A stretch of 64,000 nt of DNA from Terrisporobacter glycolicus ATCC 14880 = DSM 1288 (GTDB lineage: Bacteria > Bacillota > Clostridia > Peptostreptococcales > Peptostreptococcaceae): NCBI RefSeq assembly GCF_036812735.1, contig NZ_CP117523.1, forward strand, positions 434,001 to 498,000. The letters run 5' to 3'. A model generated the notes under the pieces. The model did not search any database and was not told where the DNA came from. It saw nothing but the letters and a program-made list of their open reading frames with translations. Positions 53,235 through 61,996 of the stretch are shown in pieces; position 1 is the stretch's first letter, and every line of letters begins with the position of its first letter. Position numbers and translations under genes: made by a program.

Positions 53235-53286
53235 GGATATTTTTGAAGAATAAAAGGAAATTTATCCTAATTAAATAATAATTAAG

Positions 53287-53322
53287 AAAGCCCGCTCTTA
53301 TTACGACAGAGTAGGCTTTTTA
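53287..53322 (+). terminator. Terminator after DUF1905 gene
   Basis: Stem AAAGCCCGCTCT / AGAGTAGGCTTT (one mismatch) with T5. Confidence 0.75.
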
Positions 53323-53445
53323 TCAAAAAAATTCCAGTATATTATGTATTTTTGTTTTATATTTTAGAAACTTGAATTAAAATAAAGGTAAGGAAATATT
53401 ATTAAAATTTAATAAAAAACTTTAGTTATTAAGACATTTAAATTA

Positions 53446-53483
53446 AAAGTAATAGCCTAGATAAATTTGGGTTATTACTTTTA
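53446..53483 (+). terminator. Second hairpin before histidine-kinase gene
   Basis: Stem AAAAGTAATAGCC / GGTTATTACTTTT with T-rich end. The 330-bp gap around it shows no reading frame; this hairpin may be a leader attenuator or back-up terminator. Confidence 0.55.
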
Positions 53484-53563
53484 TTTGATATAAATTCAAA
53501 ATACAAACGCATTAACCGTAATATGGTAGGGTGAATATATTAATTTATAGTATGGAGGAGTAT

Positions 53564-55432
53564 ATGTTGGAGGAAATATATAGGGATATAATTGAAGGTA
53601 GTCAAGATGCATATGTTTGTTTTGAAGTTAAAAATAGCAATGGAATATTAGACAAGATAAAAATTATAGACATGAATAAATCTTATGAAAAATTGTCAGA
53701 ACAGTATGAAATAAATATATTAGACCTATTGCCATGGGAATGTAGGTCAACTATAAATTCTGGCGAGATACTTGATAAATCTAGTTTAAGTAAGAAATAT
53801 TCATATGAACACTACATTGGTAAAAATGAATTGTTCATAAATGTAGACCTATATAACGGTAAAAATGACAGATTTTACTTAAAATTTAAGATATTAAGAA
53901 CATTAAATATAGGAGAAGTAAGAATATCAGATATTATTAGAACTGCACCATTTTTTGCATGGATAAAAGATAAAGATGGCAAATATGTTGATGTAAATAA
54001 TAAATTTGTAGAGTTAGCTAATCTAACATATAAACACATAATAGGAAAAAGGGATTATGATATTTGGCCTGAAAATACCGCACATCAATTTATACATGAA
54101 GATAAAGAAGTAATTGAAAAAGAAAAAAAGTGTGACTTTGAGAGTCAAGTTATATTAGCAGAAGATAAAGTTCAATATCTTCAAACTGTAAAGTGGCCTA
54201 CAATAGGTGAAAATGGAGAAATTAAAGGTACTATTGGGTTGGGGCTAGATATAAATGAAAAAGTACAGCTAAGAGACGATATAAAAAAGAATGAACAATT
54301 TTTTCTAGAAATATCTAATAATATAGATGATGCAATAATAATAAGAAATAAAGAAAAATGTATTTATATCAGTAATTCGTTTGAAAAAATATTTGGATTT
54401 AACCCAGAACGTCTATATGAAGATATAACTTTATGGCACAATGAGTGGGAGAATATAGAATTAATAGATGGAAGTATAGACTACAACAATTTAGAAATTA
54501 CCTCAAATATAGCTAGAGTTAGAAATGGTAAATTTGATAAGTGGATACAAAGTAGATTTGTACCTGTATTAGGTGGTAATGGACAAATAGTTGAAAAAAT
54601 AGGCATAATAAGTGATATAACTGCACGTAAGAAATTAGAGGAGAAACTAGAATCTTTAAGAATGGATTTTTTTGCAAATGTATCTCATGAAATAAGAACA
54701 CCAGTCACCTTAATATTGAGTTGTATACAATTATTATCAGCAAAAATTGATATGTTAGACAGTGAAGATCAAGAATACTTCTATAGATATACACATATTA
54801 TGAAGCAAAATAGCTACAGATTATTAAAATTAGTAAATAATTTAATAGATACAACCAAAATCGATAGTGGTAACTTTACATATAATCCACAAAATCACGA
54901 TATTATTAGCTTTGTAGAGAATATATGTATGTCTGTATCACAATTTGTGAATATGAACAATATGAATATAATTTTTGATACAGATACGGAAGAAAAAATA
55001 ATTAGTTTTGATTTAGATAATATGGAGAGAATCATATTAAATTTATTATCCAATGCTATAAAATATAACAAAGCTAATGGAAATATTGAAGTTAATATAA
55101 ATTGCAAGAATAATATACAAATAAGTATAAAAGACAATGGAATAGGAATACCTAAGTCAAAACAGGACAGAGTGTTTGAACGATTTGGACAAGTAAAAAA
55201 TAAAATGAAGACAGAACATGAGGGAAGTGGAATAGGCCTTTTCTTAGTAAAGTCATTAGTTGAATTAAATGGTGGAAAAATAATACTTAATAGTGAGTTA
55301 AGTAAAGGAAGTGAATTTGTAATAAGTCTGCCGGACAGGATGGAAAATGACGAGGTAGCGGCTACAAAGATAGGTTTTACACAAGCAAAAATAGACAGAA
55401 TGAATATTGAATTCTCAGATATATATGTATAA
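53564..55432 (+). CDS. Soluble PAS-domain sensor histidine kinase, orphan
   Basis: 622 residues from ATG 53564, with GGAGGAG just before; a GTG at 53531 precedes that site. No transmembrane segment, hence a cytosolic sensor. An N-terminal PAS-like region (1-120) is followed by PAS domains (about 130-245: APFFAWIKDKDGKYVDVNNK; and 255-365: SNNIDDAIIIRNKEKCIYIS). HisKA has FFANVSHEIRTPVTLILS (phospho-His near 383), and HATPase has NLLSNAIKYN, DNGIGIP and GSGIGLFLVKSL. No response regulator gene is adjacent. Ligand unknown. Confidence 0.93.
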   Translation: MLEEIYRDIIEGSQDAYVCFEVKNSNGILDKIKIIDMNKSYEKLSEQYEINILDLLPWECRSTINSGEILDKSSLSKKYSYEHYIGKNELFINVDLYNGKNDRFYLKFKILRTLNIGEVRISDIIRTAPFFAWIKDKDGKYVDVNNKFVELANLTYKHIIGKRDYDIWPENTAHQFIHEDKEVIEKEKKCDFESQVILAEDKVQYLQTVKWPTIGENGEIKGTIGLGLDINEKVQLRDDIKKNEQFFLEISNNIDDAIIIRNKEKCIYISNSFEKIFGFNPERLYEDITLWHNEWENIELIDGSIDYNNLEITSNIARVRNGKFDKWIQSRFVPVLGGNGQIVEKIGIISDITARKKLEEKLESLRMDFFANVSHEIRTPVTLILSCIQLLSAKIDMLDSEDQEYFYRYTHIMKQNSYRLLKLVNNLIDTTKIDSGNFTYNPQNHDIISFVENICMSVSQFVNMNNMNIIFDTDTEEKIISFDLDNMERIILNLLSNAIKYNKANGNIEVNINCKNNIQISIKDNGIGIPKSKQDRVFERFGQVKNKMKTEHEGSGIGLFLVKSLVELNGGKIILNSELSKGSEFVISLPDRMENDEVAATKIGFTQAKIDRMNIEFSDIYV

Positions 55433-55786
55433 ATAATTTACATACATAAATTAGGTGTGGAAATTTAAGCATGCCTAGTTTGATTATTTTAATATAAAAT
55501 TAAGTTTATAAACATTTAAGATGATGAAAAAAATATAGATTAACAAAGATAAAAAACTATCAAGTTTATAGCTTGGTAGTTTTTTTTACAATAAATATCA
55601 AATAATACATAAAAAAATACTTAAACAACTAAATTCGACAGTACAAGACAATGGAAAATGCTACTATTGAAAGAAGATGAAGCAAATATTAGAATACAAA
55701 TAGTTAAAAAAATAAACTATTATAAAGTAATAATAAGGATTCTAGTATAATACAAATAATTGTATTAAAATGAAGGAGTTACCAGC
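55433..55786. other. Intergenic stretch with terminator
   Basis: Contains the terminator of the kinase gene (55551-55588, stem AACTATCAAG / CTTGGTAGTT with eight T). The rest shows no coding; a TATAAT-like box near 55746 may belong to the next gene. Confidence 0.5.
55551..55588 (+). terminator. Intrinsic terminator after histidine kinase
   Basis: Ten-base-pair stem AACTATCAAG / CTTGGTAGTT (one G-T pair) followed by eight T. Confidence 0.8.
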
Positions 55787-57745
55787 ATGGATTATAAAAA
55801 GAATATTGTAAAAACAATTAGTTATTTATGGATAATAGGTGCATTTGTTTTTTGTACTATAAATCATTTGTTTGAATTTAGTATAGTGAACAAGTTTATT
55901 ATAAATTCGTATATGCTAAGAGCATTGATAGTTATGATTATAATACCAGTAATTATTTTATTAGAAACAATAATTAAAGAAGAACTAGAAAAAAGGAAAG
56001 AAGAACATAATTCAAAGTTAAAAATTGGAGTTGTAATTACAATCATATCTTTAATTAGTTTTATATTTATATCTACGTCATATTATGAATGGAGTCATGG
56101 AGGCTCAGGTATCACAGATAATGAAATGAATTTCATGGGGTTGCTGTGTGTAATCGTCTTTACTATAGGAATAATCTTAATTAAATCACCAATCAAACAA
56201 ATAAACAGAAAGTTAAAACCAATAATATTAAAAGAAGAGGGACAAGCTAAATCTGAGAAGGAGCAAGCTTCTTGGTATGGTGTAGAAAAATTAAAAAACT
56301 GTTGTCAAATGGAAATATACCAGATAACAAAAACTATAGGTTTAGTTTCAGATATTGCAGATAATCGAAGAGAATCCATAAAACAAGAAGATAATAGGCA
56401 AAGTTTAAATAATACTAAAATAAATGCAAGTTCAGATTTAATTAAAAAAGAAAATAGTTTTAGAAGGTTGCATAGTGAATTATCAAAAGCTGTAACTTCC
56501 AATATAATTTCAAAAGAAGCAATTTTTAGTGGTATGGAAATAATACAAACAAACTTAGTAATTAGTGAAACAGGAGCTAGAGAAATAACTGTAAAAGTAA
56601 AAAACAATACAATGTATCATATAGACGGAAGCATAAAAGCTATTTTCTATGATGAAAATAATAAAAAAATAGGGATTGCAAACTTAGTTCTGCCACATTT
56701 AGGTATAGTTGATGAAGGATATATAAAAGGCATTTGTACAGATACTGATGTAAATCAGGAATATAGTGTTAAATATGAGGCAAATAATTTATGGGTAATA
56801 GAGTCTCTGCCTAATGTTGATAATGAAAATTTAATGGAGGTTTTAAGAAAATCAAAAACTAAAAAGATAGATTTATCTTGGGCTAAAATTAGAGATACTA
56901 AAAATCTTAAAAAAATTATAAATGAAGATACAAATATATACTATGATAATGTAATTGATTTAGGAAATGTAGAATACTCAAACGATTTAATTAAGATATT
57001 TAAAAAAATAGAATTAATCGATTTAGACAATAATTATGAGATGAGAAGGGAAATTGCAAATATATTAGAAATTAGCGATATTAACTTTTCAACAGCATAT
57101 AATCAATTAAAAAAATCTGATTCTATTAAAATTGAAGATGGATTTATAAAAGTAGTTAAATCAGATATAGAAATGACTGAAGAAGACTTTTGTAATCTAA
57201 AAAGTAAAATAAAATCTATGAGTTATGAAAAGTTATCAAAATCAAATAATAATATGAGAAAAATGCGTAACCGAACAGGCTCAAAATATAAATCAGGTAG
57301 ACGAAAGTATGATTTAATTAGGTTTAATTATATTGGTAAAAAAATACAATTATCGGATAAATATGGAGAGCCAAATAAAAATGGTGTTTATGAAATAAAT
57401 CAAAAAGCTAGTTTAAATAATTATTTAAATAAAGAAATTACTGATAGAGACAGTCTTTACTTCTTTTTAGAAAGAATAAAGTCCAATGGTATAGGAGTTA
57501 GATTAGCTCCAGAAGTAGTTAAATTAAGAAGGAAAATTGTTGAAGGTTCAATGACACCAGAGGAGGAACAAATCAAAATAGAAGAAATAATGATAAAGTT
57601 TAATTTCAAACAAATATCAAAAGTAAATGAAAATAATAGCTCTCACCAAACTATAGCACAACAGTTAAGGAATTTTAAATCATTATTAGATGAGGGAACA
57701 ATAACGGAAGAAGAATTTAATAAACGTAAGAAGGAATTACTATAA
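55787..57745 (+). CDS. Membrane protein with FxLYD-like and SHOCT domains
   Basis: 652 residues with AAGGAG upstream. Four N-terminal transmembrane helices (about 10-30, 40-62, 76-97, 110-133) are followed by a cytosolic region. Residues 245-340 resemble an FxLYD-type beta domain (ISETGAREITVKVKNNTMYH, IDGSIKAIFYDENNKKIG). A winged-helix-like part (REIANILEISDINFSTAYNQ) and a basic segment follow. The last 32 residues form a SHOCT motif (LRNFKSLLDEGTITEEEFNK). Function unknown; SHOCT segments are oligomerisation tails of membrane proteins. Confidence 0.7.
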   Translation: MDYKKNIVKTISYLWIIGAFVFCTINHLFEFSIVNKFIINSYMLRALIVMIIIPVIILLETIIKEELEKRKEEHNSKLKIGVVITIISLISFIFISTSYYEWSHGGSGITDNEMNFMGLLCVIVFTIGIILIKSPIKQINRKLKPIILKEEGQAKSEKEQASWYGVEKLKNCCQMEIYQITKTIGLVSDIADNRRESIKQEDNRQSLNNTKINASSDLIKKENSFRRLHSELSKAVTSNIISKEAIFSGMEIIQTNLVISETGAREITVKVKNNTMYHIDGSIKAIFYDENNKKIGIANLVLPHLGIVDEGYIKGICTDTDVNQEYSVKYEANNLWVIESLPNVDNENLMEVLRKSKTKKIDLSWAKIRDTKNLKKIINEDTNIYYDNVIDLGNVEYSNDLIKIFKKIELIDLDNNYEMRREIANILEISDINFSTAYNQLKKSDSIKIEDGFIKVVKSDIEMTEEDFCNLKSKIKSMSYEKLSKSNNNMRKMRNRTGSKYKSGRRKYDLIRFNYIGKKIQLSDKYGEPNKNGVYEINQKASLNNYLNKEITDRDSLYFFLERIKSNGIGVRLAPEVVKLRRKIVEGSMTPEEEQIKIEEIMIKFNFKQISKVNENNSSHQTIAQQLRNFKSLLDEGTITEEEFNKRKKELL

Positions 57746-57774
57746 GAATTGTGCTTATATGTAATTATTTATGA

Positions 57775-57828
57775 AGGGGCTGTGTAGCAATTTATAAAAA
57801 AATTGCCTTGCGCAGTCCCTTTAATTTT
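57775..57828 (+). terminator. Long intrinsic terminator
   Basis: Stem AGGGGCTGTGTAGCAATTT / AAATTGCCTTGCGCAGTCCC with small bulges and T-rich tail; separates the SHOCT protein gene from the DUF969 operon. Confidence 0.8.
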
Positions 57829-57960
57829 AATCATTGTATTTATACACACATAAATAATATTTTCATTGAAATTTCAACGTTTTTAATAACTAGAAAGAGC
57901 AATTTAAATAGAATAATATTTGTAATTGATTGAATATTAAGAGTCCATAGAAATTCAGGA

Positions 57961-58014
57961 AATAATCAGAAAATGTCGAAAATTGTTTACATTAATGAAA
58001 AACAATTATATAAT
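57961..58014 (+). promoter_or_regulatory. Promoter with CodY-like boxes before DUF969 operon
   Basis: TTTACA (57986-57991) and TATAAT (58009-58014) with a 17-bp spacer. Directly upstream, AATAATCAGAAAATG (57961-57975) matches 12 of 15 positions of the CodY motif AATTTTCWGAAAATT. A weaker match overlaps at 57950-57964. CodY control would suit a peptide/amino-acid uptake operon. Confidence 0.6.
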
Positions 58015-58061
58015 TAAATAAAAAATATAACGAAATTGTAAGAAAGGAAGTTTTGTACAAT

Positions 58062-58751
58062 ATGGAATTAATAGGAATATTAATAATAATCGTCGGTTTT
58101 ACATTAAAACTAGACACAATAGCTGTCATAGTAACAGCAGGGATAAGTACGGGCTTAGTAGCTCAGATGGGAATAGGGGAAATTTTAAGCACACTTGGGG
58201 AAGCGTTTATCACAAATAGAACGACGTGTTTATTTATGCTTACAGTGCCAATTATAGGACTATGTGAAAGATATGGATTAAAAGCCAAAGCAATAATGCT
58301 TATAAAAAAAGCAAGTTCTTTATCAACAGGAATATTATTAAGTGGATATACATTCGTAAGAGAATTAACTATAGGAATGGGAGTTACTCTTGGAGGTCAT
58401 CCACAATTCGTTAGACCTTTAGTAAGTCCAATGGCAGAAGGTGCAGCAATTGCTAAATACAATGAGGTAGAAGAAGAAGATTTAGATAAAATAAAAGCTT
58501 ATGCAGCAGCATCTGATAACATAGGTAATTTCTACGCTCAGAACATATTTATTGGGAATGCAGGAATACTTTTAGTTGCATCTACTATGGAAGGTTTAGG
58601 AATGCCAGTAGATACATTACAATTATCAAAAGTTGCAATACCAGTAGCAGTAATAGCTTTAGCAATGTGGATTGGGCAAAATATATTATTAGATAGAAAA
58701 TTAAAGAAAAAATATGAAAATAGAAAGAAAAGTTCAGGAGGTGTAGCATAA
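58062..58751 (+). CDS. DUF969-family membrane protein
   Basis: 229 residues from ATG 58062 (AAAGGAAG upstream; a TTG at 58053 is closer than normal). Helical membrane protein with GILIIIVGFTLKLDTIAVIV, TVPIIGLCERYGLKAKAIML, GHPQFVRPLVSPMAEGAAI and NIGNFYAQNIFIGNAGILLV. DUF969 and DUF979 always occur as a pair and look like two halves of an ion-transporter-superfamily permease. Its stop overlaps the start of the DUF979 gene (TAATG). Confidence 0.9.
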   Translation: MELIGILIIIVGFTLKLDTIAVIVTAGISTGLVAQMGIGEILSTLGEAFITNRTTCLFMLTVPIIGLCERYGLKAKAIMLIKKASSLSTGILLSGYTFVRELTIGMGVTLGGHPQFVRPLVSPMAEGAAIAKYNEVEEEDLDKIKAYAAASDNIGNFYAQNIFIGNAGILLVASTMEGLGMPVDTLQLSKVAIPVAVIALAMWIGQNILLDRKLKKKYENRKKSSGGVA

Positions 58752-59680
58752 TGGATATGACGCAAGTTTCAAATATCTTATTAGAAGTATTTTACATTAT
58801 GTTAGGCTTATACATGGGAATTACCATGGTATTTACTCTAAAAGATAAGAATCATAAAACGAGAATAGGTACAGCAATGTTTTGGGGTATATTAGCAGCA
58901 GTATTTATTGTAGGAAAATACATCCCAAGTACAATAGTTGGATTATTAGTAGTTGTTATAGCAGTTTTATCAGCAACTAAACAAATAAATATTGGAACGT
59001 TTAAACAACTAGATGAAACATTTACACAGTTAAAAGCAGAAAAGTTAGGTTTAAAAATATTTATTCCTTCTTTATCAATAGCAGTTATAGCTATGCTTGT
59101 AGCTCAATTCACATCTTTCTCTGGAACAGTAGCTATAGGAATATCATCTACAGTAACTTTATTAGTAACGTTTATGATAACTAAAGCAAAACCAAAAGAG
59201 CTATTGGAAGATACTAACAGAATGTATCAATCAATGGGTTCATTTACAATACTACCTCAACTATTAGCTTCACTAGGAGTATTATTTACAGCAGCAGGTG
59301 TGGGAGATAAAATATCTTCAATGATATCTGGTGTTATACCAAGTGGAAGTATATTAGCAGGAGTTATAGCATACTGTGTAGGTATGGCTGTATTTACAGC
59401 AATTATGGGTAATGCATTTGCAGCATTCTCAGTTATTACAGTAGGTGTAGGTATACCATTTGTATTTGCACAAGGTGGAGATCCAGCAGTTTGTTCTATA
59501 CTTGCATTAACAGCAGGATATTGTGGAACGTTACTAACACCAATGGCTGCTAACTTTAACGTGTTGCCAGCTGCATTATTAGAACTTAAAGACAAAAACG
59601 CAGTAATAAAAGCACAAGCACCAATAGCTTTAACATTATTAGCAGTTCACGTTGTATTAATGTATACTTTAGGATTTTAA
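58751..59680 (+). CDS. DUF979-family membrane protein
   Basis: 309 residues, about nine to ten helices; ATG overlaps the DUF969 stop. Motifs: FYIMLGLYMGITMVFTLKDK, GKYIPSTIVGLLVVVIAVLS, GSFTILPQLLASLGVLFTAA, FTAIMGNAFAAFSVITVGVG and AGYCGTLLTPMAANFNVLPA. It is paired with DUF969 and followed 33 bp later by pyroglutamyl peptidase, a context seen widely in Firmicutes, suggesting transport of 5-oxoproline or pyroglutamyl peptides. Confidence 0.9.
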   Translation: MDMTQVSNILLEVFYIMLGLYMGITMVFTLKDKNHKTRIGTAMFWGILAAVFIVGKYIPSTIVGLLVVVIAVLSATKQINIGTFKQLDETFTQLKAEKLGLKIFIPSLSIAVIAMLVAQFTSFSGTVAIGISSTVTLLVTFMITKAKPKELLEDTNRMYQSMGSFTILPQLLASLGVLFTAAGVGDKISSMISGVIPSGSILAGVIAYCVGMAVFTAIMGNAFAAFSVITVGVGIPFVFAQGGDPAVCSILALTAGYCGTLLTPMAANFNVLPAALLELKDKNAVIKAQAPIALTLLAVHVVLMYTLGF

Positions 59681-59713
59681 TTAAAATAAAAGAGGACTCA
59701 TGGAGGATTGACT

Positions 59714-60355
59714 ATGAAAATATTATTAACTGGATTTGATCCATTTGGAGGAGAACCTGTAAACCCAGCTGAAGAAGCTGTAAAAAGAGTAAGAAATAAT
59801 ATAAATGGAGCTGAGATTATAAAAATAACTATACCAACAGTTAAAAATAAATCAGTTGCAGCCATAGAAAAAGCTATAGAAATGCATAACCCGGATGTAG
59901 TAATATCTGTGGGACAAGCAGGAGGAAGATTTGATATAACTCCAGAAAGAGTAGCTATAAATATGGATGATTTTAGAATAGAAGATAACGAAGGAAATCA
60001 ACCTACAGATGAAATAATACAAGAAGATGGACAAGCTGCATATTTCTCTAATTTACCAGTAAAGGCTATGGTAAAACATATGAATGATAATAATATACCA
60101 GCTACTCTATCTAATACAGCAGGAACTTTTGTATGTAATCATGTAATGTACGGAATATTATATATGATAGACAAAAAATATCCAAATATAAAAGGTGGAT
60201 TTATACACATACCTTATATGACATCTCAAGTTATTGATAAGAAAAACACACCGTTTATGTCTTTAGATGAAATAGTAAAAGGATTAGAGTTTGCTCTAGA
60301 AGCTTGTACTTTATATGATGAAGATGTAAAAGTAATAGGCGGAGAAATTTGTTAA
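59714..60355 (+). CDS. pcp: Pyroglutamyl-peptidase I
   Basis: 213 residues from ATG 59714, 7 nt after GGAGG (a TTG at 59708 is closer). C15-family motifs: [19 protein letters not shown], the catalytic Glu in [14 protein letters not shown], the Cys in [14 protein letters not shown] and His in GGFIHIPYM. It removes N-terminal pyroglutamate from peptides in the cytosol, releasing 5-oxoproline. It sits in an operon with DUF969/DUF979. Confidence 0.96.
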   Translation: MKILLTGFDPFGGEPVNPAEEAVKRVRNNINGAEIIKITIPTVKNKSVAAIEKAIEMHNPDVVISVGQAGGRFDITPERVAINMDDFRIEDNEGNQPTDEIIQEDGQAAYFSNLPVKAMVKHMNDNNIPATLSNTAGTFVCNHVMYGILYMIDKKYPNIKGGFIHIPYMTSQVIDKKNTPFMSLDEIVKGLEFALEACTLYDEDVKVIGGEIC

Positions 60356-60792
60356 TGAAAAATACTAACTTTTTTGTTTATGGAAGTTTAAGAGAAGGAT
60401 TCTTTAACTATGAGAAATACTTACAGGGGAAAGTATATGACCTAAAACCAGGGAAAATTGAAAATATGTCATTATATCATATGCCTTATAAAGGATATCC
60501 AGCCATAATACATGGTAATAATGCAGTTGTAGGTGAAATAGTAACTATAAATGAAGATGTTTATGAAGAAACTATGAAAGCAATGGATAAGATGGAAGGT
60601 TTCTTAGGATATGAAAATCCAGAAAATGAATATCATAAGGTACTTTTAGAAGTGGAAAATATTCATACTAAAGAAAAAGAAAAATGCTTTGTTTATTTTT
60701 ATAATAAAGATAAAGATGACTTATTTAATAAAGAAGCATTATATATAAAATCTGGAAACTGGAAAGAATATATGTTATACCAGAACTTATAA
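60355..60792 (+). CDS. Gamma-glutamylcyclotransferase-like (AIG2 fold) protein
   Basis: 145 residues from ATG 60355, which overlaps the pcp stop. Motif NFFVYGSLREGFFNYEKYL (substrate loop YGSL) and the putative acid/base Glu in MDKMEGFLGYENP. Family enzymes convert gamma-glutamyl compounds to 5-oxoproline, the same product that Pcp releases. Translational coupling to pcp suggests a common pathway for gamma-glutamyl/pyroglutamyl turnover. A terminator follows at 60801. Confidence 0.88.
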   Translation: MKNTNFFVYGSLREGFFNYEKYLQGKVYDLKPGKIENMSLYHMPYKGYPAIIHGNNAVVGEIVTINEDVYEETMKAMDKMEGFLGYENPENEYHKVLLEVENIHTKEKEKCFVYFYNKDKDDLFNKEALYIKSGNWKEYMLYQNL

Positions 60793-60800
60793 TAAAATAA

Positions 60801-60841
60801 ATAAAAACCTTATGAGGATTTAATTCCATAGGGTTTTTATA
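60801..60841 (+). terminator. Terminator after the pcp operon
   Basis: Stem ATAAAAACCTTATG / CATAGGGTTTTTAT with T run. Confidence 0.78.
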
Positions 60842-60877
60842 CAAAATAATAAAGTATAAAAAAATTAATAAAGAATC

Positions 60878-60941
60878 TTGACACACATAAAATATGAATA
60901 TATAATAAAAACATAAATTAATTGAGTTAAATTAAATTGAT
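60878..60941 (+). promoter_or_regulatory. Sigma-A promoter and OhrR-like operator of the peroxide group
   Basis: TTGACA (60878-60883) and TATAAT (60901-60906) are perfect consensus with a 17-bp spacer. Downstream of the start point lies TTAAATTAAATTGAT (60927-60941), centred on AATTAAATT, the core of the Bacillus subtilis OhrR box (TACAATTAAATTGTA). It suggests autorepression by the OhrR-like protein. Confidence 0.65.
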
Positions 60942-60960
60942 ATAAATTGGAGTTGGTAAT

Positions 60961-61392
60961 TTGGATAAATATGAAGCGATAAAATTAGATAATCAACTAT
61001 GTTTTTCTCTATATGCACTATCAAGAGAAGTTATAAAACGATACAAACCATTACTTGATAAGCATGGACTAACTTATACACAATATGTGGCCATGTTAGT
61101 AATGTGGGAAGAAGAAAAAATAGGCTTCAAAGAATTAGGAAAGAGATTACATCTAGATTCTGGTACACTAACACCTGTAGTAAAAAAATTAGAATCTATG
61201 GATTTAGTAATAAAATATAGAAATAAAGAAGATGATAGAGTAGTCACAGTAGAGCTAACAGAAAAGGGAAGATCAATGAAAGAGGAAATACTTGATGTTC
61301 CAGAACAAATATATACTCTATGTTGTGGTCAAGAGGTAGACTTATCTTGTGTAAAAACACAAATAGATAAATTGTTAAATATGTTAGACTAA
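60961..61392 (+). CDS. OhrR-like MarR-family peroxide sensor
   Basis: 143 residues, TTG start after GGAGTTGG. N-terminal LDNQLCFSLYALSREVIKRY places Cys14 where OhrR has its reactive Cys15. The winged helix is GFKELGKRLHLDSGTLTPVV with KKLESMDLVIKYRNKEDDR. Further cysteines near the C-terminus (YTLCCGQEVDLSC) would allow two-Cys sensing. It lies in front of glutathione peroxidase, thioredoxin reductase and thioredoxin genes and probably represses them until oxidised by organic hydroperoxide. Confidence 0.9.
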   Translation: MDKYEAIKLDNQLCFSLYALSREVIKRYKPLLDKHGLTYTQYVAMLVMWEEEKIGFKELGKRLHLDSGTLTPVVKKLESMDLVIKYRNKEDDRVVTVELTEKGRSMKEEILDVPEQIYTLCCGQEVDLSCVKTQIDKLLNMLD

Positions 61393-61411
61393 AATTACTA
61401 AAAATAATAGT

Positions 61412-61478
61412 GAGTTAAATTCAGTAAAGAATTTAACTCTAAAATATAAAAAGATTGATTGAACTAAATTAAATTTGG
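61412..61478 (+). promoter_or_regulatory. Inverted repeat and second OhrR-like operator before peroxidase gene
   Basis: GAGTTAAATT / AATTTAACTC (61412-61439) forms a stem without a T tract. A further site CTAAATTAAATTTGG (61464-61478) has the OhrR-box core AATTAAATT in a near-perfect palindrome. No strong -35/-10 is visible between them. Confidence 0.5.
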
Positions 61479-61504
61479 GTAAATTACAGATAGGAGAAAT
61501 TAAT

Positions 61505-61981
61505 ATGAGATTTTACGATTTTAAAGCAAATAAGATGAATGGGCAAGAAGTAAGTATGAGTGATTATAAAGGAAAGGTTGTATTAGTTGTAAATACAGCA
61601 AGTAAATGCGGATTAACTCCACAGTTTGAAGGTTTAGAAGCATTATACAAAGAGTATAAGAATCAAGGATTAGACATTTTAGGGTTTCCTTGTAATCAAT
61701 TTGCAAACCAAGAAAAAGGAAGTAATGAAGAAATACACGAATTTTGTCAATTAAATTATGGAGTAAGTTTTACAATGTTTGAAAAAATAGATGTAAATGG
61801 TAATAATGCACATCCTTTATATAAATACTTAAAAAATGAAGCAAAAGGACTTCTAGGTAAAGAAATAAAATGGAATTTTACTAAGTTCTTAATAGACTCA
61901 GAAGGAAATGTAGTAAAAAGATATGCACCAACAGTAGAACCATTAAAGATCAAATATGATATAGAAAACTTATTAAAATAA
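61505..61981 (+). CDS. Glutathione-peroxidase-family thiol peroxidase
   Basis: 158 residues from ATG 61505, after TAGGAGA; a TTG at 61475 precedes that site. Peroxidatic Cys35 is in [16 protein letters not shown] (a TGC codon, no selenocysteine), with family motifs [19 protein letters not shown] and [10 protein letters not shown]. Bacterial Cys-type members use thioredoxin rather than glutathione. The adjacent thioredoxin and reductase genes supply that partner. The next gene begins 15 bp downstream. Confidence 0.94.
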   Translation: MRFYDFKANKMNGQEVSMSDYKGKVVLVVNTASKCGLTPQFEGLEALYKEYKNQGLDILGFPCNQFANQEKGSNEEIHEFCQLNYGVSFTMFEKIDVNGNNAHPLYKYLKNEAKGLLGKEIKWNFTKFLIDSEGNVVKRYAPTVEPLKIKYDIENLLK

Positions 61982-61996
61982 TCAGGAGGTACAAAA

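Noticed and set aside
61595-61615. Selenocysteine in the glutathione-peroxidase family protein.
   Set aside because: The peroxidatic codon is TGC (Cys), not TGA.
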